Counted from the first letter of the stretch, positions 1 to 13,330 are shown. The stretch is DNA of 64,000 nucleotides from Coniferiporia sulphurascens (GCA_002794785.1 NBBA01000019.1:1-64000); one strand, 5' to 3'. The notes: a model not told the origin generated them from the letters alone. Made by a program: numbers and translations.

Positions 1-427
1 GGGGCGCTGTTACGCGTAGAAATCGGGAAGAGCGTCCACCCGGTCCTCATTACTCCAGCAATAAAGGTGAAGAACGTTATCGTATCTAAACGAAGTCAGA
101 TGAGGTAGGAAGCATCGACATTTGGCACATACCGGAGGAAGCAAGGACAGCGATTAGCGGCGGTTTGCCATTGCTGTCTGACTGGGGGTACTTTCCGACA
201 TTCTCTCGTACAAGACGAGTCGCGCGGTGAATACCTTGTGCGGCCTCGTCCCAAAGGATCTTCCTCTCTGACCCCGATTCATTATCGAAGACAAACAGCG
301 GATGGGCATGAGAGTTCTTGGCTTGCCAGTCGAATAATGCCGGAAAGCTCAGAGAAAAGTCAAGAGGAGGCTGGATAAAGGTGGAGCTGTTAAGACCTTG
401 CGATTTAGGCGGGACAAGAGGGACCAT
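1..427 (-). CDS. NRPS-like adenylate-forming enzyme, N-terminal part (gene runs off the left edge)
   Basis: Only the first two exons are visible (133-427, then 1-85, with a 47 bp GT-AG intron at 86-132). The protein begins MVPLVPPKSQGLNSS and passes through a conserved LFDW...HPLFVF segment. Across the intron it reads DTITFF...GVMRTGWTLFPIS.RNSAP, which is the early adenylation-domain block of basidiomycete alpha-aminoadipate-reductase-like (A-T-R) and related AMP-binding enzymes. Known role of the family: a carboxylic acid is activated as acyl-AMP, often loaded on a phosphopantetheine carrier and then reduced. The downstream carrier and reductase domains are outside the window, so the exact class cannot be read. 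It is divergent to a P450 gene 740 bp away, a pairing seen in secondary-metabolite loci (inference). A truncated relative lies near 21.4-22.85 kb. Confidence 0.85.
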
Positions 428-1166
428 GTTTGCAGATGAGATATCGTTACATTTCTCTCCGCCTCGTACGCTTTTATACCTGGCCTAGGGCCTCCAGTTC
501 CGAATGTGAACGGATGAAGCATATATTGACAAATAGCAACGTGCATGGAGGCCGGCGGGGAAGGACTTGATCGTCAAAACACCATGTCAAGAACCGGAGG
601 AGGGCTACCGTACGAGGCGGCCTGGTGAGTTCATGGCCGAGGTTGTGTCATAAAAGCCTACATAAGGTAGACTCGAAGCACTTTTTTTTATTTATGCCGA
701 GGATCGATGCTTAACTAGACGCGGGAACCTTAGTCCATCGGCACATCGCGGATAAGGGTTAGGAGTAGCGCGTACAGCGGAGTGTTTGGGCTGCACGTAA
801 GTGGATCACTAATGTACAAAAAAAAAGGGTCCGAAAGGAAGGCTTTCGGAGTCCGAACTTGTGTAGCCGATCGGCGACGGACCACGATCCCCGGTTATCC
901 GAACCGGCGAAGGCCAAGTTATATCCCTTTCTCCACAATATTTTTCTCTTTAGTAGACTCAAACGCTTCACAGAATATCGTTCTCCTTCAACACACTACA
1001 TCGCTCCGAAAACTATGTCTTTTCCACCTCATAACCCACGGAGACACCATTGACAGGAGATCTACACGAACAGGCACGGGGATTAATCAAATGCTATTTC
1101 GGCTTCCATGATTGGCTTGCTTGTTCGGCCTGAACTTCGACCATCCTCTTCGTCGTCGTGGCAGTC
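428..1166. other. Divergent intergenic region
   Basis: This 0.74 kb spacer lies between the start codons of the adenylate-forming enzyme (minus) and the P450 (plus), so it should carry both promoters. I see only short open frames with no family resemblance, and no clear operator motif. Confidence 0.5.
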
Positions 1167-3485
1167 ATGATGCTACTCAAAGACTTCGGTCTATGCCTGG
1201 GTATCTTTTTCTTGACAAAATTTGTTGCAAGTATCATTCAAGGCCTTCGGAAGGGGTTTGTAATACTTGGGTACGTGTAAATATCTGCTCGTTCCTTCAA
1301 GGCACGTCGACCACAACAAACTCCCCATAATAGAACATGTCCGGGTAAATATCTCCTCTGGTTGAATCCCTTCCGCTCGGCCTCGTTGATTGCCGCGCCA
1401 TTCTTTCCTCCGAGGGGCTGGTTGGCTCACTACGGCGGAAAATTCTCCGGTGAGTTTGCGGCGTGTATCTCTTTGTCCGCGCCTCTGATTATTTGTTGTC
1501 TGCTCTCACTGGCAAGTTTATGCGCGAGAAGGAAGCACAATTCTCTCCGCTCTCATAGTATGGGATGCGACGCCGGTATTTTGGCTCGCGGATGCGCAGA
1601 CCATCAAGGCTGTCACGTCCGATAGACACACATTCAGGAAAGAAGTTGAAGCGGTGAGTAGTCATTCCGTACCTCGAGCGACGGCAGCAACCCCCATGGA
1701 GATGGTTGTCTGAGGACTGCTTAATATAGTCCTCGAATCATATTTGGGTCTTATGGTTTCCAGTTGTGCGATTGGTAATGCTCATACCACTCCTCCCACA
1801 GTACAACGTTCTCGAGATCTATGGGCGCAATCTCGTCACAACGGAGGGAGACGAATGGAGAAGACATCTGGCTATCGCGGGCCCGGCCTTTAACGAATCA
1901 AACTACGCTCTAAATTGGGCGGAGACGCTTCGCATCTCATGTGAATGGTTCGACGAACTGAACGCAGGGTCAGTGCACTCGACCCTTGGACATCGGATCG
2001 ACGTCAACGCCGCGATGACGCAGGCGACGCTTCTCATTATCTCGGCGGCTGGCTTTGGGATGCGCTCGCCCTGGTCCTCGTTTTCTTCACTACACATCGC
2101 GCTCGACGACTACCAGAAAGATAACGGAACGAAGCTGCTTCCGTTCCCTGTCGCCCTGTCGCTCACTATAGAGAAGCTATTCGTGAAGGTACTGACGCCG
2201 GATTTCGTGTACAAGCTTCCGTTCCGGGTCCCATGGCTCTCCGGACAGCTCGATATAGCTCGAAACGCGTTCGAAAGCTTAAGGGTACATATGCAGAAGT
2301 TGGTCTCGGCGACGAGGAGTGGAAAAAGCGATGAGGCCGACCTGCTGCGGAGATTGGTGGAGGCTAATGACGCAACTCGGACGAACGGTGGCGCGGGCGG
2401 CAAAGGGACTCTTACTGACGAGGAACTATTCAGTAACATATTTGTAAGCCCCCGTTATTATCTCAGATCAAAACCACTAAATGTGTGGTTACCAGACATT
2501 TTTACTGGCCGGGCACGGTATTCCAATTTCTTTCCATCTTTCCATTAAATTGATTTTCCTTCTTTAGAGACTTCCGCACATACTTTGAGCTTCGCCATTA
2601 TGCTTCTTGCCCTCTACCCTGATGTTCAAAAGAAATTAAGAGAGGAAGTGCTCCGCGTTTGGCCATCGCTTGACGATCTTTTATCATCAACTAATAAGAG
2701 GGATTTCAACAAACTCGTAAGCTTTTGTCCCACTTTACTTCCTTTGGCAAGCATTAAACGATCGTGTCAGGAATACACTCTCGCCATTTTACGCGAAACC
2801 TTACGATGCTTCCCCTCTGAGCCTCGTATAAACAAGATTGTTGAGGCTGACACTACACTCACGGGGACGCGCTTTGTAATATGCCCTGTTCTGTCAACGC
2901 CAGAGTACTCCTATGACGGCTCGCTTACTAACGTCGACTTTAGTCGGAATGAATCAGAAGATCAACAGTTCCCGGTGCACATCCCGAAAGGTAGTACAAT
3001 TACGATGGACATTTGGGCAACACACATGAATCGTTAGTTGGGTTGGCTTGCTTCTTCTGCGTAATTACGCGCTTATCAGTCTGCTAATAAATTAGCGCTG
3101 CACTGGGGTCCAGACGCACATCAATTCCGACCGGAGCGTTTCATCGATACGCCAGACTACAAATGGCCACGGGATGCCTGTAAGCTTCTCCCTCTTATCT
3201 TATATCCGAGGTCTAAAGTTCCTTTAAGTCCTTCCTTTTTCCGCTGGTGCACGAGGATGCATCGGGCAGAGGTTTGCCATGACCGAGAGCGTCTGTCTAC
3301 TCGCTTGTCTCGCGCGGCACTACGAAATTCTCCCACCAGACGGCGTTGATTCGGGAAACCTGTCCGAGCGATGTAAACGGAGTCTTCTGAAATGGACAAC
3401 TGGCGTAACCATATCCCCGACTAACGCATTCGTGAGACTGCGCAAGTACGCAGAGCCACGAGGTATATCTTGTCACACATCTTGA
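1167..3485 (+). CDS. Cytochrome P450 monooxygenase
   Basis: Nine exons join in frame to 590 residues: 1167-1270, 1334-1449, 1517-1653, 1802-2443, 2496-2517, 2568-2716, 2771-3032, 3096-3179 and 3229-3485. The N-terminus is a hydrophobic membrane anchor (MMLLKDFGLCLGIFFLTKF). The I-helix reads FLLAGHETSAHT, split over the 22 nt micro-exon. The K-helix ExxR is ETLR, followed by FRPERF, and the haem loop is FSAGARGCIG with its cysteine intact. All catalytic signatures are present, so the gene looks functional. Expected role: ER-bound NADPH-dependent oxidation of a lipophilic substrate; the substrate is unknown. An in-frame ATG at 1170 is an alternative start. Its divergent neighbour is an adenylate-forming enzyme, compatible with a small metabolite cluster (inference). 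Confidence 0.93.
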
Positions 3486-5553
3486 TGCGGTTAGTCCTGC
3501 CGTCCCTTAGGTCCTCGTGTACGGCCTAAGGACTGAAGAGAGGCTCCCTAAACTATGTCAATGGATCCTCTCCTCTGCCGTTTCATTGTCTTTTCCATTC
3601 ATGCTCCTAGTGCATTCGGACCGGGTCCGCAAGCACTATCTTAACTGTACCTAACCTTCCAAATCCAGCACAACATTCATATCCGTGAACCTTGTAGTTG
3701 CCAAAGCGCATCCTCAGCTCTTCAGCCAGAATCCTCCCGTTACCCGGACTCTCTCGTCGTTCGCGTTGGCGAAAGGACCCGTTCTTCTTCGTCTTTTAAT
3801 ATAACAAAATCTCTTTTGGAGGAATAAACCTTTATCTACCTCCTGATAACGTCGACGGTAGAACAAGCAAATTTCTCGCGTTTCATCTCACCTTAGTCCA
3901 TCTGCTCCTTCACGAACAGAAACACAAGTGAATTAGGAGGACTTCGTTCTAATCGTACACGAATTAAAACATCAGTATACGCAGTTGAACCTTTTCTGCT
4001 CGCTGTACTAACGCTCACCGACACCTGAAACTTAACCTCTGAATAAATGTCTCCCGCATATTCCTTCCTCGCACCTAAGGGGCCAAGAAAGCTGACTCCG
4101 TGCAGAACACCGGTGGCACTCCGTATGAGCTTTGGAACATAGATCACACGAACTCTATATAGTAACCAATTGTCACCAACATGATGCGGAATCTAAATAA
4201 GCGGCACCCGCCAAGCTCACGTACATGTACCATATCACTGCACGAGCTCCAGAGTCCTCACCGATTGCTAACTTGAAGCAGAACGGAATCGCTCCCTTCA
4301 GCGCCCTGGACTCATTACATTGGATTATTTTATTTTATTAAGTCAGCATCCCAGTCCGGTATAGTCAATCACCGGTGTTGGGACACCGGAGCTAGACAAG
4401 TTAATTCTCGCGGTTCAGTGAGAATTTAAAAAAGTGTATTTATGTTCAGTCTGATACCGGGTAACACCGTACAAGATTCGTGAGGAAACTGAGTCACGGC
4501 ACATTTGAGTGAGACATCTAGCTGAAAAGAAAAATACGGTGAAATCGCCTGCACCACTAAATGGGACAGGTCGTTCCCACGAAGTTTCAAAAACCACTGA
4601 ACACCCAAAAAAGGAGAGACTAGGCGATGACAAATTTGAATTTCCTAAACAAGTAATGATATTTGATGGCGACAAGGAGGCCACCCCTCATTTTCATTTT
4701 GGTCTTTTCTTTACCATTTCCTCTTCGATTGCAATGATCATCATTTTGACCTGCCACTACTTTACGCCGTTTTTGGAAAATCTCTATTCTAAAGATTTTA
4801 CAGTTGAATTTGCTTTTTCTTGCTCATTTCTCATTCGAATAGGTTGCTTTAATCTATTCAAGGTCGGAAAAATTGTGTAGATATAGCACTCTCTGGCCTG
4901 ACGTCCCACTGACCGGAGATTGGCTGTATTAAGGATCTGTTCATCACATAGTACTACATAGACGCAAAGCCCCGAAAAGCGGGGCCATCCCCATAATAAC
5001 GAGTTTGCAACGCCGCGCCCACTCATCCGACTTGTTCCGATGTGCCCCGTAAGAAATAGACTCACCTGATTCGCTACGAGCAAAGGGAGACCAGGTAGCG
5101 ACACCTCCATTTACAGCACTCCACGACATCAATGGGAAGTAAACAGACGTGAAGCACAACATTAACGTGGTTACATAGCCTAGTTGACAGTCCTAATCGG
5201 AAAATAATTGTAACAACAGCTCCTTATTGAACAGGTTTACTTGTAAATCAAGGTTTTCGGGTATTCCATGTTAAATAATGAAAAAATACACTCCCTCCTT
5301 CCGAAAGCAAATGCCAGAGAAAGCACTTATGGGAGCCATCTCGAATATGACCGTGGAGGTGACTCCTCAACACCTGGATTCCACCCTCTCGAGGACAAAT
5401 ACAAATAGGTATGGCAGAGGTTCCTGAGATCCTTCATGAATGCTCATATCCTGAAACTGGGCTAAGCGCTGTGTCCAATCCGCGTTCCTAGGGAGAGGAC
5501 CGTGTCAAAGTCTAGCAGACATGGTGGCCGCCGATTCCATGCGGCATACGAGA
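3486..5553. other. Intergenic stretch, no recognisable gene
   Basis: This is AT-richer sequence between the P450 and the first DUF6534 gene. Open frames are short (at most 123 codons, at 4509-4880) and show no conserved motif or plausible exon chain. I see nothing supportable here. Confidence 0.5.
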
Positions 5554-7009
5554 CTAAATGAAGCTCACCTTGCGACTTTCGTATGAAGCCAACGTGTCTG
5601 ATGCCGCTGTTCTGTAGCGCGAGAAATCGACGTAGGCACCCGATGCCTTTGAAGAAGAAAATTAATCTTGGCTCATGCACGAATGTCCCCAAGCATCCTC
5701 GATCCGATATATCGAGGAAATGTATATAAACCACGAGCGTCACTCACGGGCAAGCCGACTGCAAGTTCAGTATCTCCAGTACTCGCAAGGGCGGTACGGA
5801 GGTTATCGCGCGAATTTAAACTATGGGTTCGACGGTCATTTTGAGTTGGACGATGCAAAAAAATTAACACTAACGAGGCAAGCATACTGTTCACATATAC
5901 TGGATAGAGAGCGACGACAGTCAAAACAATGAATATGGGAACTAGTGGAAGGACGTACACTTTGGAATCATGAAGAGAAACAGATCAGGAAGGAATGTTG
6001 TAGGACACGCAAGGGATGTGATTAGCGCAGCGACGGCACACAATGCCGTGATGAGGCCGGTATTGACGGTATATACGATTAGACGATTGATGACCGTATC
6101 AGTCCTCTTGAACCCCGAGCGACTGGAGTATAAAAGATAAACGAGGACACTGGCGATCGCAACATCCGTGACCACTATCATCGCCAGTGCTGCACGTTCG
6201 ATGTTGTTCGTAATTGTAAGCTGACCGAACTCGGTCAACTTAAACTCCATCGCGAAGTAGGCACACGTCGTGATGAACTGGGCTACGACCAAGAGACTAA
6301 TTCCGCTAGTCAAGTATTTGTTGCCATTGCTCACTAAACCATTGGTCAGATTTCACGTTTTGTTCAGGAACTCTGAGAAAGGAGATAACGTACGGTGCCA
6401 TATACGCGTTAAAAAAAGTATCTGAACGAGACCATCGGTGAAAGCAGCGAAGAGGATCACGCCAACGGTAGTGCTGTAAAGTCTATGTCAGTAGTTAACA
6501 CAAGTATGAACGACATCCACTCACTTTGCGACGGTTACGAGGCTGTACAAGCTCAAGAAATTCCCCATAGTGAGGACATATAAGGGCTTCAGGATGCATA
6601 CTTGATGTGCGGTGTCGAACCCCCATGCGACAAACACGTAGAGCTTCCTTTGCCAGCTGTCGCCACCATTTGGCGCCTATGACCAGATAAGCGCGGGTTC
6701 ACAGTATGAAGGTAATTGAGCTAACATCGTAATAATGATAAAGTTGGACGGTACCAGCACCCCACAAACTAAGTAAAAATGTAAATGTAAGCCAAATCAC
6801 GGCGTTGCGATTGAAGCAATTCCTCCTACGCTGTTGTGATGCTGAAGGTTTTATCGTAAGTAATTTGAGGAAAAGGCTCGATGCAAGTACGTACACTCCA
6901 GAAAGAAGTAGTATGTTGCGCTGGATTGATATAAAGGTTAGCAGGATGACCTAGGAGAGACAACGGGCGAGTGACGTACGATAACGTCCGTGAACTCGGT
7001 GGTGCTCAT
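5554..7009 (-). CDS. DUF6534 domain membrane protein (paralogue 1)
   Basis: Exons at 6980-7009, 6895-6920, 6726-6768, 6525-6676, 6394-6473, 5959-6333, 5875-5899, 5748-5820 and 5554-5646 join in frame to 298 residues. Exons 2 to 7 are 26, 43, 152, 80, 375 and 25 nt, exactly as in the three paralogues on the plus strand. Landmarks are LWGAGTVQLY, then W(x)7-FDTAHQ, and the diagnostic SRSGFKRTDTVINRLIVYTVNTG block ahead of the last helices. The family is a fungal multi-pass membrane protein of unknown function, expanded in Agaricomycetes. The C-terminal tail differs from the others: after ...SLNSRDNLR the model stops without the conserved VD(x)KV(x)TVIEL tail. Either the end diverged or a final exon was missed, so the 3' boundary is uncertain. 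Confidence 0.8.
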
Positions 7010-8271
7010 ATCCGCGCTGTATACTGGCGCTGGGCTCAGGCCACAATAGCAAGACGCAGGGGTGGGCCTTCGAGTGAGATCCCGTCGCTTAAGATCTCTG
7101 ATGCAGGGAGGGAAAGAGGCAAGGAGCCGAGCAGACAATACACCCTAATATGTACTCCAGAACAGCGGAGCTACCCCTAACACTGATCTTACACAGCAAG
7201 CACCCTGGGTAACACTTGCTACAAAGAAGGAAACGAAGGAAGAGTTGAAATGGCTTACACAATCGTGACAACGAATGATCCATGTCGCCCGGCGACTGAT
7301 GCTGATGCAAGAAGCAAGAAGCACATTTGCACATTTAATGTCACCATAGTCGTAAGGACCTTTTGCTCAAAGACTGCGATCCCGACAGAAATTCCCGCGC
7401 GGTGTTTAGCGTTGCGCACGGTAATTTCAAATTGGATAGAAATCTGCCATTATCTCCAGGTCCATCTTCAGAGCGCGGAAAAGGTGAACTTGACAGAAGT
7501 CGGACGTGGGCGAGAGCGCGCAACCAAGTTCTTCTACATTGACTACTCCAATGAACGTCCAGATATTCCTGTTCGCGGGGTGATAGTCGGGCTAGTTGCA
7601 ATGAGCGGACGGTGCCCGCCTACGTGAGAAGCTTGATTGTGGACTTTAATTTGGCAATGATGCCAAGCTCCTTAGGGCCGGCCTTGAACTTTCCGGATTT
7701 CCCTTTCAGCCCGGCACTTATATTTTGCCGCTGGCATATATTCCCAGAGGTGTCCCGCTGATTTAGGATTCACGCGACTGACATTTCGCGCTGATATCTA
7801 ATTATCAAAGTCTGCATGACTTTGACAAGGATTGGGCTTCTTCAAAGGCACATACTCAAACCTACAAGGCACATTGTGACCTTTTGCTCGGAGCTTTGAC
7901 GGCCACTGTAAATAGCAATTAGCATCACACGCACCGGGAGCAAAACTTGAATGCGGTATGGACCAAACAGTTAAAACAGCGCTTCCAATTATGAACGAAC
8001 AGCACTTACATTTTTAAACTTTGTAAAAATATAGGAAAGGCAAATCATAGGGTCGATTCACCTTTATCTGTATGCAGAAGCTTCAGATCTTGTCGACAGT
8101 CGTGTGGACGTTAGTACTGTAGTGGTAACCGTCGGCACCGCCCGGTAAAGTTGAGAGCAGCTATCATTATGTAATAGCATGCTCACCATATACCGACGAC
8201 CAGCATCGGTATTGCCCAGAAACTTGCGATATTCAGCCACACGCTGCCGTCGTCCAACGAGCTTCAGAAAG
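7010..8271. other. Divergent spacer between DUF6534 gene 1 and the Nudix gene
   Basis: It holds the upstream regions of both divergent neighbours. A 125-codon open frame at 7250-7627 has no recognisable domain and no codon-use support. Nothing else is visible. Confidence 0.45.
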
Positions 8272-9364
8272 ATGTCTTCACAGCCTCAGATCGTGTCATC
8301 GTGCGAACTACCTGCTTCAGAAGCCAGGTCAGGTCCATTCTGATCGAAGCCGGAAGGGTTCGCGCTGAAAGGAACACGGTCGTGAACAGGTGGATTACGC
8401 TGAAGGAACTCAACTGGCAAGACCAGGAAGGCAAGCAGGTCGTCTCAAGTGGCTTAATCTTGCGAAGCCGACTCTGAATTGCCGTTGCGCAGAGGAAATG
8501 GGAGTGTGCTGAACGGAAGACCCGTGGGTCTTCGGGCATTGATGGTGCGTTTCAACTTGTCCCGTTTCCTCCATGCAGACAATGGACTAAAGGGATTGTG
8601 TCTCCCCAAGCTGTTGCAATCCTGGCTATCATCCGGTCTGCAAAGAATGCATTTCCGCCGTCGACGGTCATTATCGAGCAGTATCGGCCACCGGTTGGCA
8701 AGTTTGTCATCGGTACGCTCCTCTTCAACTCAACCCCCTCCAAATCGCTTATCCGTTGGGCGCTCGCAGAACTACCCGCAGGTAGGGCCCTCATATCAGG
8801 AGATTGTTATAGTTTACTGATTTTTTCTTGTTCAAGGTCTGATTGATGAAAATGAGACACCCGAGAAGTCCGCGATTCGTGAGCTAGAAGAAGAGACTGG
8901 GTTTAAGGCGGATAGGGTAATTGAATCCTCTCCGGTAGTGGTTACCGACCCCGGTAAGTCCAGTCTGTCTGCAGCTTCTGGAGTCTTGACTGAATACTTG
9001 AGCGTACAGGAATGACGACCGCAAACATGAAACTCATAGTTCTCGGAGTGACATTCCCCGATCAGCTTGAGCTAAGCGAAGCAAAGCTCGAGGACGGAGA
9101 ACATATTGTGAAGAGGGTTGTCGATCTCACCAAGCTATATGACGAGCTCCAAGGTTCGATTTCCGTATGGCTTTCATTGTATCTTACACTTATCATATCA
9201 CCCTTATTAATTTAAACTCAGAGTATGATAAGAAGGTAGGGTCATTTTCCGCCATGCAAGTCAGGATGTCATTGACGGTGCATGTTACGTAGGGATTTGC
9301 CGTCGATGCGAGATTATCACATTTTGCGTCAGGACTGAACCTCGCGAAGCAATTAGGATTCTGA
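8272..9364 (+). CDS. YSA1: ADP-ribose pyrophosphatase, Nudix hydrolase (Ysa1/NUDT5-like)
   Basis: Nine exons sum to 618 nt, giving 205 residues: 8272-8327, 8390-8438, 8493-8544, 8611-8712, 8770-8781, 8837-8953, 9010-9153, 9222-9235 and 9293-9364. Exons of only 12 and 14 nt are required to keep the frame. The Nudix box (Gx5Ex7REUxEExGU) is complete: GLIDENE, seven residues, then RELEEETGF, about residues 90-112. It is followed by [15 protein letters not shown] and [20 protein letters not shown], typical of the ADP-ribose pyrophosphatase branch. The reaction is Mg-dependent cleavage of ADP-ribose or related sugars to AMP and ribose 5-phosphate, a cytosolic house-cleaning step. The length is normal for the family. 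The start [10 protein letters not shown] is the first in-frame ATG. Confidence 0.93.
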
Positions 9365-11724
9365 GAATGTGCACAGCTGGTCCCTTCCGCTCGAATCATA
9401 AAGTCCATCCCTTTGTAGGCATTAGTGTCCTTATATATTATATAAAAGTGCCGGACAAGGAAGAAGCGGAGACACGACGATTGACAGGTTTTTGAATGTG
9501 GTGGCTCTAGCACGCAGTCAACCATATCGATGAAGAACCGCTTGCGTCCTTAGTGCGGCTGAGGAGATATCGCTTCGAAATGTCTATTTCCGATACCTTC
9601 CCATTAAACTTGCTATCGAAATTTTTAATTCATTCTGCAGACAGGCAAAGAGCACATTTCCGTGTGTAATTACATGTCTAGTCCCCACTCGCGCAGGGTC
9701 TAAGAATGAGAACACAAGTACAAACACCACGCGTAAAAAGAGCTGCCGATATCTGTGCCTTAGCGACAAAATCAGTGACACGGATTCTATCGTCATGATC
9801 GAAATTCCTAAACTTCCCTGCCATCCTTTGCCCCTTTTCCCGGGCTTGGCAGCCAGTAGGAAGACTGAGGTATTAGAAGGCTAAAGTCGGCACATAGGGG
9901 ATCAGGGGATGGATTGTCGTCAAGGTCAATTGAGCACTCGAATCTGAAGATGGCCAGACGAGAAGGAACCTTCCCTTTGAGCAAACGAGATAAAAACCTT
10001 CCCTCACCACGCACGAACTCCTGATACCGGCAGCTGTATCCCTATTCCATACGCCGACGTTTGATCTTTTTTATCGGCAGTTGAAATTCACGCTGTGCGA
10101 GCAAAATTATTCTCACTCAATAAGGTTCTATCGTGACCTTTGTTCTTTTTGCCTTATTCAAAACGATCAGCTAGTGCCTTTTCCTCTTGTCAATCTCCGC
10201 AAATGAGCTTCCGTCTCGTTGAGAAACTTTATTTGTGGGTGCTTTCGTCTGCTTCTAGTATCAGGTGTACGCATGGTCCGCTGTCGTCTTGTGCAGGATT
10301 ACTTATTTTCTTCCCTCAACGTCAGCACAGGCGTCCCGAACAGCCGTGGCACCCAATTACAGAACTATTCAACTGCAACTAATGGGATTGATTTTGTGGG
10401 CGTAGCGCCCATAAAGAAGAACGGAGTGTACATTCGAGTGTAATTCGTGCCTGCAACTTCCCGCGGGGTCCTTCTGAGCTTTACTGATCCAGGCACTCGG
10501 GCTCTGATATTACCGGGACCCGACGGAACACCAAATGCGGAGTTTTCCCTCAAATAGCGGTATGTTCTGGCTAGCTGTTATTTCAACGTTCGCCTAACTC
10601 AGTTTTCTACTTTGTTTGGCATATTACCTGGCTCAAGCCGGAGGAAATGCGTTTACGGTTTGTGACTCTTGCGCATGCCCACCCATTGCTATCCACATCT
10701 TTCTGAAGTCTAGATCTTTCCATCTGAATGAGCTTAAAATACCAGAAACGTGATGTGGTTTTCACGCATGAAGAACCCAGAAATCTGTCTTCGTCCGAAT
10801 GCCCCTGGCGAACATCAGGTCAGCTGCCAGGCCTCAGAACTTCGATCAAGCCAGACCTGTGAGTAACTACATACATGTAGAACCCGAAGTGTCGACCCAC
10901 GGAGTGTTTACGGACGTATCGGTCTTGCGACTACGCCTTGCTCCCACTGCAAATGTCCTTACGAACGTAGAGAATACGACGATTCGAAAGGACACTCATC
11001 ACCAAACAGACGGCGGAGCCGGTAAAATTAGTACAAGGGAGCGGAGTTTGGACGTGATCGTAATCAGCCGATGGCCAAGATTCCAGGAACAGTTAAACGG
11101 CCAAGCTGAGGACCCGACGAGACAAGTTCTTCTACCAAGTCGAGCACCGCGATGTGAGTGCACTTTCCGAGACGCTCACCATTAACGACCTAAGGACCCA
11201 AGAGGTGTTGATGTAGCACTTACAGAAATGCGAACATGCCAGTTCGTTCCGCCCCGAATATGGTGAATAACAGTATTTCTAATAGTTCAGTCCACTGGTA
11301 TGTCGCGACTCGCTAGCTGTGACCTGTGTTAAGCGTCAAGTGGCCGGACAGGTATTTTCACAAGTTATAACACCACGTTCCCCCGGTCCTGCGGGCGCAT
11401 AATTACGGCGAGACACAGCCGCCGCAATGTCTATTGTGGGCCCGGCGGACACTGAATCAGATCCTTCCCTACGAGTGAGTCTTCTAGTCTTAAACCTAGG
11501 CCAAAAATTTATATACCATAGCAGTGTCGGCCACCAGATGTACCCGCCGTCGAAAGTCCATACATGGTTTTCATTCATCTTCACTAAGTATAAGATAGAA
11601 AAGTCTTGCCGCTAACCCTACGAGCTCAACTCGTAATCGTCTCTCGGCGCTCCACTGAAGCCCCGTCTCCCTCAAAAGACGTGCACAACTCGCTTCAGCT
11701 AAGCAATAGGCTAGTTTTATAAAA
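9365..11724. other. Intergenic stretch, no recognisable gene
   Basis: These 2.4 kb contain scattered open frames of up to 128 codons (for example 10219-10443 and 10799-11185). None shows a conserved motif or extends through plausible splice sites. I see no repeat or RNA gene. Confidence 0.45.
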
Positions 11725-13330
11725 ATGAGTTGTGTCACATTTATCCCGGCTCTGGACAACACTGTACGTCCCTCTAGTCGCGATCTAGCGTTGTCCCATT
11801 GTTCGATATTTAATTAATGTACCCGTTAGTATGGATGTTTACTCATCGGATCAGCGTAAGTGTACTTTGGCTCTAAAAATCCGTACTCAGGGCTCACAAT
11901 AAATCAAATAGTCTAACAATGGCGTAAGATGACGCATCCGTACATCAAGCTTTATTAAATAACTTGTTTTTTCCCCCTGGCATACAGTTTGTGGGGCGCC
12001 GGAACAGTTCAGTTCTACCTGTACTACGACGTATGTTATATTACTCCCTAGCTCCCTTCTTGGCTTATTCTCTTAAATTGCAGAGGTTCTGGAACGTCGA
12101 TAGGAGTTGGCTGAAGCTCTATGTCGTCATAATCTGGCTTCTAGACACTGCGCACCAAGCTCTCATCATGCGTGGCACATATGCATTGCTCGTGACCGAT
12201 TTCTCGGACGTTGCTTCTTTAGGAATTCTAGACAGGTGGGCTCTGTCCAAAAGAGAGTAAAACATCCAGCTGACATTTGTATACGTCTAAAGGACCATAC
12301 TTGATACAATTGCACTTACTGGATTTACATGCGCCTTCGTGCAAGCTCTTTTCATTCTAAGAATCTGGAGATGTAGGCTTTCCATTTCCTTTTGTCAGTA
12401 TCGTCCTCGCTCAAACATAGATTCCAGTGAGCAGGGAAAACTACGTGTTGACCGGTTGCGTCATCTCCCTCGCTATGGCAGAATTTATTCTGTTTATGCT
12501 CTACTATGCAAAGGCACGCCACTATGCCAGGACCGCGCAGCTCCATGCAGTGTTTGGCCTTCAAAGTGCTTTGGATGTCACAGCGGCAGTTGCGGACATT
12601 AGCATAGCTGGTGTTCTCGTTTACCTCCTTTACTCCCGTCGCTCCGGATTTGAAAAGAGTAATACGGTCATCAAGCGTCTCATCATGTACACAATCAACA
12701 CTGGCCTCGCAACGGGCTTGTGCGCGATGGCGCCAATGATCAGCGGCATTCTCTGGCCTAACACGTACATTTACGTTGTTTTTTACTATTTGGCTTCAAG
12801 GCGTACGTCCACTCTCTCGACTATTTACGTTTAGCCTCAAAGCAGCGCTTCATAACAGTATATATGAACTCTATTTTAGCCTCGTCCGTCAATCCTCATC
12901 ACCTTCTTTCCCGGGTACTATACTGACATGCTATAAAGTCTAAACTCACGTAGAAGCCGACATGACGACTCTTCCGAGGTATCTGGTCAAGGATTGAATA
13001 TCTCGATGAGGGGCTTGTTCCATCACACTTCCAGTACGGACGCGAACACACATGGGGTAATTTCGTCGATGTACTTGAAAACTCCGAAATACTGATTTTG
13101 TTCTTGCTTTCAGGCCTTCTCCGCCTCGCACGTTGCTGACGTCAAAGTTGAAACTGTTATAGAGCTCGCTGACAGCGACGATTTTAAGGTATGATTTACG
13201 ATCCCTGATCATAAAAGTGATCTCTTTAACCTTATAAACTGAATAGAATGCATACGAGATATCTCCGGAACCGGGTCTCGAAGTGGCACGCATAGTCGGT
13301 ATGCATAGCATACCTGAATTCCAGGTTTAA
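11725..13330 (+). CDS. DUF6534 domain membrane protein (paralogue 2)
   Basis: Ten exons join in frame to 338 residues: 11725-11763, 11830-11855, 11988-12030, 12084-12235, 12293-12372, 12428-12802, 12859-12883, 12939-13056, 13114-13188 and 13247-13330. It starts MSCVTFIPALDNT, then YGCLLIGSALWGAGTVQFY. It has the WLK...LLDTAHQALI segment, several hydrophobic helices, and the signature SRRSGFEKSNTVIKRLIMYT. The tail after the last helix is hydrophilic and ends with VADVKVETVIEL and a short acidic stretch, probably cytosolic (inference). The biochemical function of the family is unknown. Exon lengths 26, 43, 152, 80, 375, 25 and 118 match paralogues 3 and 4, so these genes descend from one ancestor with intron positions preserved. 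No defect is visible. Confidence 0.88.

Noticed and set aside
4509..4880. 123-codon open frame with a hydrophobic segment
   Set aside because: No homology that I recognise, AT-rich composition unlike neighbouring exons, and no flanking splice sites that extend it.
7250..7627. 125-codon open frame upstream of the Nudix gene
   Set aside because: No conserved features; lies in a divergent promoter region.
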